From Brucella pseudintermedia (lineage in GTDB: Bacteria > Pseudomonadota > Alphaproteobacteria > Rhizobiales > Rhizobiaceae), in NCBI RefSeq assembly GCF_042697365.1, contig NZ_CP137604.1: DNA of 64,000 nt, one strand, 5' to 3'. The position numbers and the translations under genes were made by a program. Under the pieces are notes generated by a model that was given only the letters and a program-made list of their open reading frames with translations, did not search any database and was not told where the DNA came from. This document shows, piece after piece, positions 19,110-29,141 of the stretch. Positions within the stretch are counted from its first letter, which is position 1; each line of letters opens with the position of its first letter.

Positions 19110-22063
19110 AAAAAGGCGATCATCTCTTTCTCGTTGACGGCTCGGGTTATATCTTCCGCGCCTACCATGCCCTGCCACCGCTGACCCGCAAGACGGATGG
19201 TCTGCCGGTCGGCGCCGTTTCGGGCTTCTGCAACATGCTGTGGAAGCTCCTGAAGGATGCGCGCAACACGGATGTCGGCGTGGTGCCGACCCATTTTGCG
19301 GTCATTTTCGACTATTCGTCGAAGACCTTCCGCAACGAGCTTTATCCTGATTACAAGGCCAACCGCACCGCCCCGCCGGAAGACCTGATTCCGCAGTTCG
19401 GCCTCATCCGTCAGGCAACGCGCGCCTTCAACCTGCCCTGCATCGAGAAGGAAGGTTTCGAGGCCGACGACCTGATCGCCACCTATGCGCGGCTGGCGGA
19501 AGAAGCGGGCGGCGACGTCACCATCGTCTCGTCTGACAAGGACCTAATGCAGCTCGTGACGCCAAGCGTGTCCATGTATGACAGCATGAAGGACAAGCAG
19601 ATTTCGATCCCTGAAGTGATCGAGAAATGGGGCGTCCCGCCGGAAAAGATGATCGACCTTCAATCGCTGACCGGCGACAGCACCGACAATGTGCCGGGCA
19701 TTCCCGGTATCGGGCCGAAGACGGCGGCGCAATTGCTGGAGGAATTCGGCGATCTCGACACGCTTCTGGCCCGAGCCTCCGAAATCAAGCAGAACAAGCG
19801 CCGCGAGAATATTCTGGCCTTTGCTGACCAGACAAAGATCGCGCGCCAGCTCGTGACGCTCAAGAACGACGTGCCGCTGGACGTTGATCTGGACGGGCTC
19901 GTGCTGGAGCCGCAGAACGGGCCGAAACTGATCGGCTTCCTCAAGGCGATGGAATTCACCTCGCTCACGCGCCGTGTTGCCGAGGCGACCGACACGGACG
20001 CTTCAGCCGTCGAGCCGTGCCATGTCGAAACAAGCTGGGGCGCTGACGCATCCACCGCCGATCTTCACGGGCCGGACATGGATGTTCCGTCCAAGGTGGA
20101 CGGCGAAGTTACAGTCGTTGCCGTGACGGCTACGGTCACCGTTTCCACGACAGAAGCCGGGTACAGGCCGGCAGAACTTGCCGAAAAACGTGCCGAAGCG
20201 GCCCGTACGCAAAAGATCGATACGAGCGCCTATACCTGCATTCGCGATATCGCGACATTGAAGCTCTGGCTTGCTGAAGCCGTGGAAACCGGCCTCCTGG
20301 CCTTCGACACGGAAACCACTTCGGTCGATCCGATGCAGGCGGAACTGGTCGGGTTTTCGCTGGCGCTGGCACCGGGCAGGGCCGCTTACATTCCGCTCCA
20401 GCACAAATCCGGTGCGGGTGATCTTCTGGGCGGCGGCATGGTCGAAGGACAGATTCCGCTGGGTGAAGCGCTGGCTGCCTTGAAAGTGGTGCTTGAAGAC
20501 GCTTCGGTCCTCAAGATCGCGCAGAACATGAAATATGATTGGCTGGTCATGCGGCGCTATGGGATCAACACCGTGTCGTTCGACGATACGATGCTGATCT
20601 CCTATGTGCTGGACGCAGGCACCGGCAGCCACGGCATGGACCCGCTGTCCGAACGCTGGCTCGGTCACACGCCGATTGCCTATAAGGACGTGGCGGGCAG
20701 CGGCAAGAGTGCGGTCACGTTCGATATGGTCGATATCGACCGGGCGACGGCCTATGCCGCCGAGGACGCCGATGTCACGCTGCGTCTCTGGCAGGTGTTG
20801 AAGCCGCGCCTTGCGGCGGAAGGGCTGATGTCGGTCTATGAACGTCTGGAACGTCCGCTGATCGATGTGCTGGCGCGCATGGAAGAGCGGGGCATTTCCG
20901 TCGACCGGCAGGTGCTTTCGCGCCTTTCCGGTGATCTGGCGCAAGCTGCCGCTGCCTATGAAGACGAAATTTACGAGCTTGCTGGCGAGAAATTCACCAT
21001 TGGTTCGCCCAAGCAGCTAGGCGACATTCTCTTCGGCAAGATGGGGCTGCCCGGTGCCTCCAAGACCAAGACCGGTCAGTGGTCCACCTCCGCGCAGGTG
21101 CTGGAAGACCTTGCCGCCGAAGGCCATCCACTGCCGCGCAAGATCGTGGACTGGCGCCAGCTCACCAAGCTCAAATCCACCTATACGGATGCGCTGCCCG
21201 GTTTCATCAATCCTGAAACGAAGCGCGTTCATACATGCTATGCGATGGCGTCCACATCGACCGGGCGCCTCTCGTCATCCGACCCGAATTTGCAGAATAT
21301 TCCGGTGCGCACAGCCGAGGGCCGCAAGATCAGGACGGCTTTCATCGCCGAACCCGGCAACAAGCTGATTTCGGCCGACTACAGCCAGATCGAGCTGCGG
21401 GTCCTCGCCCATGTTGCCGATATTCCGCAACTGAAACAGGCATTTGCAGACGGCATCGACATTCACGCCATGACGGCGTCGGAAATGTTCGGCGTGCCGG
21501 TGGAGGGCATGCCTTCCGAAGTGCGCCGCCGCGCCAAGGCGATCAATTTCGGCATCATCTACGGCATTTCCGCTTTCGGTCTCGCGAACCAGCTTTCCAT
21601 CCCGCGTGAGGAAGCCGGGCAATATATCCGCACCTATTTCGAGCGCTTCCCCGGCATCAAGGATTATATGGAGGCGACCAAGGCTTTCGCGCGCGAGCAT
21701 GGCTATGTCGAAACCATTTTTGGCCGTCGCGCCCATTATCCCGATATCAGGGCATCCAATCCGCAGATACGCGCCTTTAACGAGCGCGCCGCCATCAATG
21801 CGCCTATCCAGGGTTCTGCTGCCGATATCATCCGTCGCGCCATGATCCGCATGGAAGATGCATTGTCGCAGGAAAAGCTCGCAGCCCGCATGTTGCTGCA
21901 AGTGCACGACGAACTGATTTTCGAAGTGCCTGATAACGAAGTCGAAAAGACAATTCCGGTCGTGCGTCATGTGATGGAAAATGCGGCAATGCCTGCCGTC
22001 TCGCTTGCGGTGCCGCTGCATGTCGATGCGCGTGCAGCGCATAACTGGGATGAGGCTCACTAG
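19106..22063 (+). CDS. polA: DNA polymerase I
   Basis: The 985-aa repair and Okazaki-processing polymerase has all three activities by motif. The 5'-3' exonuclease is about residues 1-300 (DGSGYIFRAYHA, TGDSTDNVPGIPGIGPKTA). The proofreading 3'-5' exonuclease has Asp401/Glu403 in DTETTS. The polymerase has motif A DYSQIELR (Asp758), motif B RRRAKAINFGIIYG and motif C VHDELIFE (Asp935). A 70-residue low-complexity linker (about 304-372, rich in Thr, Val, Asp and Ala) separates the nuclease domains. No ribosome binding site precedes the ATG; the preceding frame overlaps it as ATGA. Confidence 0.98.
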   Translation: MKKGDHLFLVDGSGYIFRAYHALPPLTRKTDGLPVGAVSGFCNMLWKLLKDARNTDVGVVPTHFAVIFDYSSKTFRNELYPDYKANRTAPPEDLIPQFGLIRQATRAFNLPCIEKEGFEADDLIATYARLAEEAGGDVTIVSSDKDLMQLVTPSVSMYDSMKDKQISIPEVIEKWGVPPEKMIDLQSLTGDSTDNVPGIPGIGPKTAAQLLEEFGDLDTLLARASEIKQNKRRENILAFADQTKIARQLVTLKNDVPLDVDLDGLVLEPQNGPKLIGFLKAMEFTSLTRRVAEATDTDASAVEPCHVETSWGADASTADLHGPDMDVPSKVDGEVTVVAVTATVTVSTTEAGYRPAELAEKRAEAARTQKIDTSAYTCIRDIATLKLWLAEAVETGLLAFDTETTSVDPMQAELVGFSLALAPGRAAYIPLQHKSGAGDLLGGGMVEGQIPLGEALAALKVVLEDASVLKIAQNMKYDWLVMRRYGINTVSFDDTMLISYVLDAGTGSHGMDPLSERWLGHTPIAYKDVAGSGKSAVTFDMVDIDRATAYAAEDADVTLRLWQVLKPRLAAEGLMSVYERLERPLIDVLARMEERGISVDRQVLSRLSGDLAQAAAAYEDEIYELAGEKFTIGSPKQLGDILFGKMGLPGASKTKTGQWSTSAQVLEDLAAEGHPLPRKIVDWRQLTKLKSTYTDALPGFINPETKRVHTCYAMASTSTGRLSSSDPNLQNIPVRTAEGRKIRTAFIAEPGNKLISADYSQIELRVLAHVADIPQLKQAFADGIDIHAMTASEMFGVPVEGMPSEVRRRAKAINFGIIYGISAFGLANQLSIPREEAGQYIRTYFERFPGIKDYMEATKAFAREHGYVETIFGRRAHYPDIRASNPQIRAFNERAAINAPIQGSAADIIRRAMIRMEDALSQEKLAARMLLQVHDELIFEVPDNEVEKTIPVVRHVMENAAMPAVSLAVPLHVDARAAHNWDEAH

Positions 22064-22221
22064 GTCCTGACCCTAAAGCCTTAAATGGTTGACGTGTTGG
22101 GCCCAACCCTATAGGGAAGCATCAATTCTGTTGCTTCGGTGGTCGTCAGGGGAGTCGTGGACAAGTGGGTCCGCGACCAATGGGTATACGGCTTGAGAAG
22201 CTTTTTTCGTGAAAGTGGTTC

Positions 22222-24144
22222 ATGTCTTTGCCCGAAACCATCGCTCCGGCTCTGTCCGGAGCATTAGCCGCTCGCGGTTATAATACGCTCACCGCCGTTC
22301 AGAACGCTGTTCTGGCTCCCGAAACGCTCGATGCCGACCTTCTCGTTTCCGCACAGACCGGATCGGGCAAGACGGTCGCATTCGGCCTTGCCATGGCCAA
22401 CACCATCCTCGAAGACGAACTGCGTTTTGGCGATGCGGCTGCTCCGCTTGCCATGATCATCGCCCCGACGCGCGAACTGGCGCTGCAGGTTCGTCGCGAG
22501 CTGGAATGGCTCTATGCCGATACCGGCGCGCGCATCGCATCCTGCGTTGGCGGCATGGATATCCGTACCGAGCGCCGCGCGCTGGAACGTGGCGCCCATA
22601 TCGTTGTCGGCACGCCCGGACGCCTGCGCGACCATATCACCCGCGATGCCCTCGATATGTCGGAACTGCGTGCCGTCGTGCTCGATGAGGCCGACGAAAT
22701 GCTCGACATGGGCTTTCGCGAGGACCTCGAATTCATCCTCGGCGAAGCGCCGGAAGACCGCCGCACGCTGATGTTCTCGGCGACCGTGCCGAAGCCGATT
22801 GCCCAGCTTGCCAAGCGCTTCCAGAACGATGCGCTGCGCATCACAGTGCAGAGCGAAACCAGCCAGCACGCCGACATCGATTATGTCGCCATGCCGGTGC
22901 CGCCGCATGAGCGCGACCACGCGATCATCAACACGCTGCTCTATTACGATAGCCAGAACTCGATCATTTTCTGCTCGACCCGTGAAGCGGTGAAGCATAT
23001 GGCAAGCCGGCTTTCCAATCGCGGTTTTGCCGTGGTTGCCCTGTCAGGCGAACTCAGCCAGGCAGAACGCAACAATGCGCTTCAGGCCATGCGCGATGGC
23101 CGCGCCCGCGTCTGCGTCGCGACCGACGTTGCCGCGCGCGGCATCGACCTGCCCAATCTCGATCTGGTTATTCACGCCGATCTGCCGAACAATCCGGAAA
23201 CAATGCTGCACCGTTCGGGCCGTACTGGTCGCGCCGGTCGCAAGGGCACCTGTGTTCTGGTCGTGCCGTTCTCGCGCCGCCGCACCGCCGAGCGCCTTTT
23301 GCACATGGCCAAGCTCGACGCGCAGACGGTTCCGGCACCGAGCATTGCAGCCGTTCAGGCCAAGACCAATGAGCGCATCCTGAATGCCGAAGTCTTCAAC
23401 CAGCCGGTTGAAGAAGAATATCAGGATCTCCTGAAGGCGCTGACCGAGCGTTACACGCCGGAACAGATCGCGGCTGCATTCCTGAACCGCGAAGTGGCCT
23501 CTTACCCGGCAGCGGAAGAAGTTTCCGACGCGCCGGTGCATCCGGTTGGCGGCAAGAAACCCAGAGATCGTTTTGAAAAAGGCGAGCGTTCTGACCGGGG
23601 TGATCGCTTCGAGCGTCGTGATCGTGGCGAACCGGGCGAGCGTTTCGACCGTAATGCATCGTTTGACGGCGTGTGGTTCTCGGTCTCCGCTGGCCGCAAG
23701 CATCGCGCCGATCCGAAATGGCTGCTGCCGCTCATCTGCAAGGCGGGTGATGTGTCGAAGCGCGATGTCGGTTCGATCAAGATTTTCGACAACGAAACCC
23801 GCTTCGAAATCACAGCCTCGAAGGCTGACGAGTTCCGCCGTTCGGTCGAAGAACGCGGCACTGGCGAAAAGGGTCTCGTGATCCGCACCGCTGTTGCGGG
23901 TGCAGGCGGCGACGCTGCTCCGCGCGAAGGCCGGGGTGGTTTCAAGCCGCGCGGCGACAAGAAGGAAGGCGGCTTCCGCGACGGATACAAGAGCGACGGT
24001 TATAAAGGCGACCGCTCGAAGGGCGACAAGTGGGACAAGCCGCGCGACTTCTCCCGCGGAGACGACTTCAAGAAAGACGGCTTCAAAAAGGGCGGCAAAA
24101 AGCCCGAAGGCGGCGGTTACAGCAAGAAGCGCCGCGGCGAGTAA
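22222..24144 (+). CDS. DEAD-box ATP-dependent RNA helicase with DbpA-type RNA-binding domain
   Basis: The 640-aa helicase has motif I AQTGSGKT (44-51), PTRELA, DEAD (155-158), SAT and the C-terminal HRSGRTGRAGRKG. Residues about 480-555 (FDGVWFSVSAGRKHRADPKWLLPLICKAG) form the DbpA/CsdA-type RNA-binding domain. The last 85 residues are a charged Lys/Gly/Asp/Arg tail, and another charged stretch lies at 445-478. It probably acts in ribosome assembly or cold-shock RNA remodelling, like DeaD/CsdA. It follows polA by about 160 bp and has its own terminator. Confidence 0.92.
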   Translation: MSLPETIAPALSGALAARGYNTLTAVQNAVLAPETLDADLLVSAQTGSGKTVAFGLAMANTILEDELRFGDAAAPLAMIIAPTRELALQVRRELEWLYADTGARIASCVGGMDIRTERRALERGAHIVVGTPGRLRDHITRDALDMSELRAVVLDEADEMLDMGFREDLEFILGEAPEDRRTLMFSATVPKPIAQLAKRFQNDALRITVQSETSQHADIDYVAMPVPPHERDHAIINTLLYYDSQNSIIFCSTREAVKHMASRLSNRGFAVVALSGELSQAERNNALQAMRDGRARVCVATDVAARGIDLPNLDLVIHADLPNNPETMLHRSGRTGRAGRKGTCVLVVPFSRRRTAERLLHMAKLDAQTVPAPSIAAVQAKTNERILNAEVFNQPVEEEYQDLLKALTERYTPEQIAAAFLNREVASYPAAEEVSDAPVHPVGGKKPRDRFEKGERSDRGDRFERRDRGEPGERFDRNASFDGVWFSVSAGRKHRADPKWLLPLICKAGDVSKRDVGSIKIFDNETRFEITASKADEFRRSVEERGTGEKGLVIRTAVAGAGGDAAPREGRGGFKPRGDKKEGGFRDGYKSDGYKGDRSKGDKWDKPRDFSRGDDFKKDGFKKGGKKPEGGGYSKKRRGE

Positions 24145-24164
24145 ACTTCCTACGTAGAATAATG

Positions 24165-24190
24165 AAAAGCCCCGGATTTCCGGGGCTTTT
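24165..24190. terminator. Bidirectional terminator between helicase and gyrB
   Basis: AAAAGCCCCGG/CCGGGGCTTTT forms a 7-bp GC stem (24169-24175 with 24180-24186) flanked by A4 and T4. It can terminate both the helicase gene and the convergent gyrB. Confidence 0.88.
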
Positions 24191-24195
24191 GCGTA

Positions 24196-26637
24196 TCAAA
24201 CGTCCAGATTGGCAACGCTCAGCGCGTTTTCCTGGATGAATTCGCGGCGCGGTTCCACCTCATCACCCATCAGGCGAGTGAAGAGCGAATCGGCATCGGT
24301 TGCATCCGTCACCTTGACTTGCAGCAGCGAACGCACGTTCGGATCGAGCGTGGTTTCCCAAAGCTGTTCGGCGTTCATCTCGCCCAGACCTTTGTAGCGC
24401 TGCAGGGTCAGGCCCTTGCGGCCTGTCGCAAAGATCGCATCGAGCAGGGCTACCGGACCGGAAAGCGTATCCGCCTTGTCCTTGCGGCGCAGCACCGGCG
24501 GCTCGGCAAAGACTTCCGACAGGCGTGCAGCTACACGGTCGATCTGGCGGGCATCGGCAGAACCGAGCAAGGCCATGTCGAGTATGGCAATGTCCTTCAC
24601 GCCACGCACCATGCGCTCGAAACGATAGCCGCCGTCTTCCGTCACATGGGCCGTCCAGCCGCGCTCCGTTTCTTCCGAGATCATGTCGAGACGCTTTGCG
24701 ACAATGTCGGCGGACTGCTGTGCAGTGGCATTGTCTTTCGAGGCATCCGGATTGAGCAGCCCGGCAATGGCGGCCTGTTCCACCACGCGGCGGTCATAGC
24801 GCGTGTGAAGCCCGCCCAGAAGCTGACGCATGGTGCGCGCATCTTCCACCACCGAACGCAGGTCCGGCCCGGCGCGAACTTCGCCGCTGGCCATTTCCAG
24901 CGTCGCTTCCTCAAGACCTGTCTCAATGAGGAAGTCCTCGAAAGCGGCTTCGTTCTTGATGTATTGCGAGGACTTCCCGCGCGACACCTTATAGAGCGGC
25001 GGCTGCGCAATATAGATATGGCCGCGCTCGATCAGTTCCGGCATCTGGCGGAAGAAGAAGGTCAGCAGCAATGTGCGGATATGCGCGCCGTCGACGTCGG
25101 CGTCGGTCATGATGATGATCTTGTGATAGCGCAGCTTGTCCGGGTTGAAGCCGTGCGTTTCATCCTTGCCGATCGATGTGCCGAGCGCGGTAATCAGCGT
25201 GCCGACCTGATCGGAAGAGATCATCCGGTCGAAACGCACGCGTTCCACATTGAGGATCTTGCCGCGCAGCGGCAGGATGGCCTGGTTCTGGCGCGAACGG
25301 CCGCTCTTGGCGGAGCCGCCTGCCGAGTCACCCTCGACGATGAAGATTTCGGACTTGGCCGGATCGCGTTCCTGACAGTCGGCAAGCTTGCCGGGCAGGG
25401 ACGTCACGCTCAGATTGCTCTTGCGGGTAATGTCACGGGCCTTGCGGGCGGCTTCACGCGCTGCGGCTGCCTGAATGACCTTCTCGACAACAGCCTTGCC
25501 GCCTGCCGGATGTTCTTCCAGCCATGTCGAAAGCGCCTCGTTGACGAGGCTTTCCACCACGGGACGCACTTCCGAGGAAACCAGCTTGTCCTTTGTCTGC
25601 GACGAGAATTTCGGATCGGGAACCTTGACCGAAAGAACGGCAGTCAGCCCTTCGCGGCAGTCATCGCCGGTAAGGGTGACTTTTTCCTTCTTGGTCATGC
25701 CCGAAGCATCGGCATAGCCCGTCACCTGGCGCGTCAGCGCGCCGCGGAATCCGGCCAGATGCGTGCCGCCATCGCGTTGCGGAATGTTGTTGGTGAAGCA
25801 CAGCACTTTCTCGTGGTAGGAATCGTTCCACCACATGGCGACTTCCACCGTCATGCCGTCTTTTTCGCTGCGGATATAGATCGGTTCTTCCAGAAGCGAC
25901 TTCTTGCTCTGGTCGATATATTTCACGAATTCGACCAGCCCGCCGTCATAGTGCAGCTCATGCTCCACCACATCCGCATGACGGCGGTCGGCAAGCTTGA
26001 TGCGAACGCCCGAATTGAGGAAGGCGAGCTCGCGCAGGCGGCGTTCCAGCGTGTCGAAGTCGAACTCGACCATGGAGAAAGTCTCAGGCGAAGGCAGGAA
26101 GCTTACTTCCGTACCGGTTTCATCGCCTGCATCACCCGTTACCGCGAGCGGAGCATCGGCCACGCCATGCGTAAAGCTCATCTCATGGATCTTGCCGGCG
26201 CGGCGGATCTTCAGCCTCAGCCAGATCGACAGCGCGTTCACCACCGATACGCCGACGCCGTGCAAACCGCCGGAAACCTTGTAGGAATTCTGGTCGAACT
26301 TGCCGCCAGCGTGGAGCTGGGTCATGATGACCTCGGCGGCCGAAACGCCTTCTTCCTTGTGAATATCGGTCGGAATGCCGCGGCCATTGTCGGTCACGGT
26401 GCACGACCCGTCCGGGTTGAGGGTGACGGTCACAAGCGTGGCGTGTCCCGCCAGCGCTTCGTCGATTGCATTGTCCACGACCTCGTAGACCATATGATGC
26501 AGGCCGGAGCCGTCATCCGTGTCACCGATATACATGCCGGGACGCTTGCGAACGGCATCCAGGCCTTTCAGAACACGAATGGAATCCGCGCCATATTCGG
26601 CGGGGGCTTCGGAATTCATCTCGGGCATCTCGCTCAT
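24196..26637 (-). CDS. gyrB: DNA gyrase subunit B
   Basis: The 813-aa ATPase subunit of gyrase has an N-terminal GHKL ATPase with KRPGMYIGDT, NAIDEAL, DNGRGIP and HGVGVSVVNALS. The TOPRIM domain has EGDSAGGSAKSGR and DADVDGAHIRTLL, followed by the C-terminal LQRYKGLGEMN signature. The ATG at 26637 (MSEMPEMNSE) is chosen because it gives the usual alphaproteobacterial N-terminus. The longer frame adds 13 unrelated residues. It is convergent with the helicase and shares its terminator. Confidence 0.98.
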   Translation of the reverse strand: MSEMPEMNSEAPAEYGADSIRVLKGLDAVRKRPGMYIGDTDDGSGLHHMVYEVVDNAIDEALAGHATLVTVTLNPDGSCTVTDNGRGIPTDIHKEEGVSAAEVIMTQLHAGGKFDQNSYKVSGGLHGVGVSVVNALSIWLRLKIRRAGKIHEMSFTHGVADAPLAVTGDAGDETGTEVSFLPSPETFSMVEFDFDTLERRLRELAFLNSGVRIKLADRRHADVVEHELHYDGGLVEFVKYIDQSKKSLLEEPIYIRSEKDGMTVEVAMWWNDSYHEKVLCFTNNIPQRDGGTHLAGFRGALTRQVTGYADASGMTKKEKVTLTGDDCREGLTAVLSVKVPDPKFSSQTKDKLVSSEVRPVVESLVNEALSTWLEEHPAGGKAVVEKVIQAAAAREAARKARDITRKSNLSVTSLPGKLADCQERDPAKSEIFIVEGDSAGGSAKSGRSRQNQAILPLRGKILNVERVRFDRMISSDQVGTLITALGTSIGKDETHGFNPDKLRYHKIIIMTDADVDGAHIRTLLLTFFFRQMPELIERGHIYIAQPPLYKVSRGKSSQYIKNEAAFEDFLIETGLEEATLEMASGEVRAGPDLRSVVEDARTMRQLLGGLHTRYDRRVVEQAAIAGLLNPDASKDNATAQQSADIVAKRLDMISEETERGWTAHVTEDGGYRFERMVRGVKDIAILDMALLGSADARQIDRVAARLSEVFAEPPVLRRKDKADTLSGPVALLDAIFATGRKGLTLQRYKGLGEMNAEQLWETTLDPNVRSLLQVKVTDATDADSLFTRLMGDEVEPRREFIQENALSVANLDV

Positions 26638-26889
26638 GAAAATCTTTCGAAAAACGCGCTGCGAATGCAGCTTCAAAGATATGTCGAATCACGCGACAAA
26701 CATGGCTTTAATATAGGTGCTAACGCCCATTTTTCCAAATTTTGGCGGTAATTTTACCGGGGATTCCGGTTGGTGGCCGGTGTGACGGCGATCGCGGCGC
26801 CGCACGGCTTCTGGAACCGCCATAATTGACGCTTATATCCGGTTTGACGGGGGCGTTCTTGACCTGTTTTGTGACGAAAGGAACGCTTG

Positions 26890-28284
26890 ATGGAAACTGC
26901 GAACGTCATGAGCGAACGACCGGATCCATTCGTGCCGCCTGCACCGCGTCCCCGCGAAAAGCCGGTCGGTCGTTTCGAGATGATGCGGGTTGTCTACAGG
27001 AACCCGCTCGAGCTTTGGGGCGAGCCTTCCTATAACGAGCGCTGGATTTCCGTCAGCTGGTTCGGCATGAAAACCATCATTGCCAACGATCCGGGGCTGA
27101 TCCGCCATGTGCTGGTCGACAATGCCGCCAATTATCCCATGTCCGCCATTCGCCAGAGGGTGTTGCGTCCGTTATTGCGCGACGGCCTGCTGACGGCTGA
27201 AGGTCCGGTGTGGAAGCGGTCGCGAAAGGCCATGGCTCCGGTTTTCACGCCGCGCCATATCGGCGGTTTTGCCGAAACCATGCGCGACCGGTCGCTTCGC
27301 TTCGCCGAGCGATACAAGACCCCCGGCACGATCACCGATGTTGCTCATGACATGACGCTCCTGACCTACGATATTCTCGCCGAAACCTTGTTTTCGGGCG
27401 AGATCGCGGGCGATCCAAACGATTTTGCCCATCAGATCGACAGGCTGTTCGAAACCATGGGCCGGGTCGATCCGTTCGATCTTCTGGGACTGCCCGACTG
27501 GTTTCCGCGCTTCACGCGCCTGCGTGGACAGCAATCGCTCGGTTTCTTCCGCGAACTGGTTTCAAACACCATCGCGCTGCGCAAAGCCCGCATGGACAAG
27601 GGTGAAGACGTGCCGAGCGACTTCCTCACCCTGCTTTTGCGCGCCGAAGGGCCGGACGGCCTGAGCCGCTCCGAGATCGAGGACAACATCATCACCTTCA
27701 TCGGCGCGGGGCATGAGACAACCGCCCGCGCCCTTGGCTGGACGCTCTATCTGCTTGCCAAGGCGCCGCGCGAGCGGGAACGTATCGAAACGGAAATCGA
27801 CGGCTTTTTTGCACGGGGCGGGCGCGATCTGCCGCCGCAGGACTGGCTGGCCTCGCTGCCTTTCACGCGTGCAGCCTTCGAGGAGGCGATGCGACTTTAT
27901 CCGCCCGCTCCCTCAATCAATCGGGAGGCTGCGACCGACGATACATATGACGATCTGAAAATCCCGAAGGGTGCGACCGTGCTGGTCATGCCGTGGGTCA
28001 TTCATCGCCACAGGCTATACTGGGATCAGCCGGATGCTTTCATGCCGGAACGCTTCTGGCCCAAAAACCGGGACAAGCTCGACCGCTTTCAATATCTGCC
28101 CTTCGGTGCGGGACCGCGCGTCTGCATCGGCGCAAGCTTCGCCTTGCAGGAGGCGGTCATTGCGCTGGCAATCTTGCTGGATGGCCGTCGTTTCGAGGTG
28201 CTGGAAACGACCAGACCGTGGCCGGTGCAGAAGCTCACCACCCAGCCGCAAGGCGGTCTGCCGATGAAGGTTTTGAAGCGCTGA
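26890..28284 (+). CDS. Cytochrome P450
   Basis: The 464-aa soluble P450 monooxygenase has the I-helix AGHETTAR, the K-helix ExxR in EEAMRLYPPAP, and heme-thiolate Cys412 in FGAGPRVCIG. It has no N-terminal membrane anchor, as is usual for bacterial P450s. AAGGA at 26878-26882 sets the start at 26890. No ferredoxin or reductase gene is adjacent, so its redox partner must come from elsewhere. The substrate is unknown; the fold region resembles CYP102/fatty-acid-type enzymes only loosely. Its stop codon shares an 18-bp palindrome with the convergent fghA stop. Confidence 0.93.
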   Translation: METANVMSERPDPFVPPAPRPREKPVGRFEMMRVVYRNPLELWGEPSYNERWISVSWFGMKTIIANDPGLIRHVLVDNAANYPMSAIRQRVLRPLLRDGLLTAEGPVWKRSRKAMAPVFTPRHIGGFAETMRDRSLRFAERYKTPGTITDVAHDMTLLTYDILAETLFSGEIAGDPNDFAHQIDRLFETMGRVDPFDLLGLPDWFPRFTRLRGQQSLGFFRELVSNTIALRKARMDKGEDVPSDFLTLLLRAEGPDGLSRSEIEDNIITFIGAGHETTARALGWTLYLLAKAPRERERIETEIDGFFARGGRDLPPQDWLASLPFTRAAFEEAMRLYPPAPSINREAATDDTYDDLKIPKGATVLVMPWVIHRHRLYWDQPDAFMPERFWPKNRDKLDRFQYLPFGAGPRVCIGASFALQEAVIALAILLDGRRFEVLETTRPWPVQKLTTQPQGGLPMKVLKR

Positions 28285-28293
28285 TCAGCGCTT
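28276..28293. repeat. 18-bp perfect palindrome spanning two convergent stop codons
   Basis: AAGCGCTGATCAGCGCTT is its own reverse complement. The left half encodes Lys-Arg-stop of the P450; the right half, on the other strand, encodes Lys-Arg-stop of S-formylglutathione hydrolase. Confidence 0.95.
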
Positions 28294-29121
28294 GAGGCGC
28301 TCCGCATGCCAGCGCAGATGGTCGCCCATGAAGGTCGAGATGAAGAAATAGGAATGGTCATAACCGTCGCGCATATGGAGCGTGAGCGGAATGCCAGCCT
28401 TCTTGCAGGCGTCTTCCAGAAGCCATGGGCGCAGGCCTTCATCGAGAAAGCCGTCAGCAGTGCCCTGATCGACCAGAAATTCCGGGAACCGGTAGCCGTC
28501 CTCGATCAGGAGCGTGGCATCATAGGCGCGCCATGCGCGCTCTTCAGGCCCGAGATATTTTTCGAGCGCTGGTCTGGACCAGCCAGCCGTCGACGGCTGC
28601 ACGATGGGAGCGAAAGCCGAGGCTGATTTGAAGCGGTCCGGGTTTTTAAGCGCGATGGTCAGCGCGCCGTGCCCGCCCATGGAATGGCCTGTGATAGCCT
28701 GACGCGACATGTCGAGCGGAAAGTTCTGCGCAACCAGATCAGTCAGCTCTTCCGTGAAGTAGCTATACATCCGATAGTTCTTGGCAAAGGGGTCCTGCGT
28801 CGCATCGACGTAAAAACCGGCTCCCTTGCCAAACTGCCAGTTGTCCGGTTCATCGGGGATGTCGTCCCCGCGCGGGCTTGTATCGGGGCAAATAACGGCA
28901 ATTCCCAATTCTGCGGCCATTTGCCGATATTCACCCTTGTCCATCACATTCTGATGTGTACATGTGAGGCCCGACAGATACCACAGGACAGGCACCGGCC
29001 CATCCTTGGCCTGTGGCGGCAGGAAGACGGCAAAGGTCATGTCGCACTGGTTCGCCGCGCTCTTGTGACGATAAACGCCCTGCGTTCCATCAAAGCTCTT
29101 TGCGGTTGAAATGGTTTCCAT
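28285..29121 (-). CDS. fghA: S-formylglutathione hydrolase
   Basis: The 278-aa alpha/beta-hydrolase completes glutathione-dependent formaldehyde oxidation by cleaving S-formylglutathione to formate and glutathione. The nucleophile is Ser147 in GHSMGGHGAL. LSGLTCTHQN and SPRGDDIPDE are typical of the esterase-D/FrmB family. The ATG at 29121 is used; a TTG lies one codon earlier. It is the last gene of the frmR-adhC-elaA-DUF1345-fghA minus-strand cluster and ends back to back with the P450. Confidence 0.95.
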   Translation of the reverse strand: METISTAKSFDGTQGVYRHKSAANQCDMTFAVFLPPQAKDGPVPVLWYLSGLTCTHQNVMDKGEYRQMAAELGIAVICPDTSPRGDDIPDEPDNWQFGKGAGFYVDATQDPFAKNYRMYSYFTEELTDLVAQNFPLDMSRQAITGHSMGGHGALTIALKNPDRFKSASAFAPIVQPSTAGWSRPALEKYLGPEERAWRAYDATLLIEDGYRFPEFLVDQGTADGFLDEGLRPWLLEDACKKAGIPLTLHMRDGYDHSYFFISTFMGDHLRWHAERLKR

Positions 29122-29141
29122 CAAGAAATTCCCGGTTTTAT

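Noticed and set aside
22096..22107. GTTGGGCCCAAC palindrome between polA and the helicase as terminator or operator
   Set aside because: Short, with no loop or T-run and no partner site, so it was not listed as a feature.
24319..26751. Open frame of about 810 codons on the plus strand opposite gyrB
   Set aside because: It mirrors gyrB codon structure in a GC-rich genome, has no recognisable protein motif and no ribosome binding site. The minus-strand frame is plainly gyrase B.
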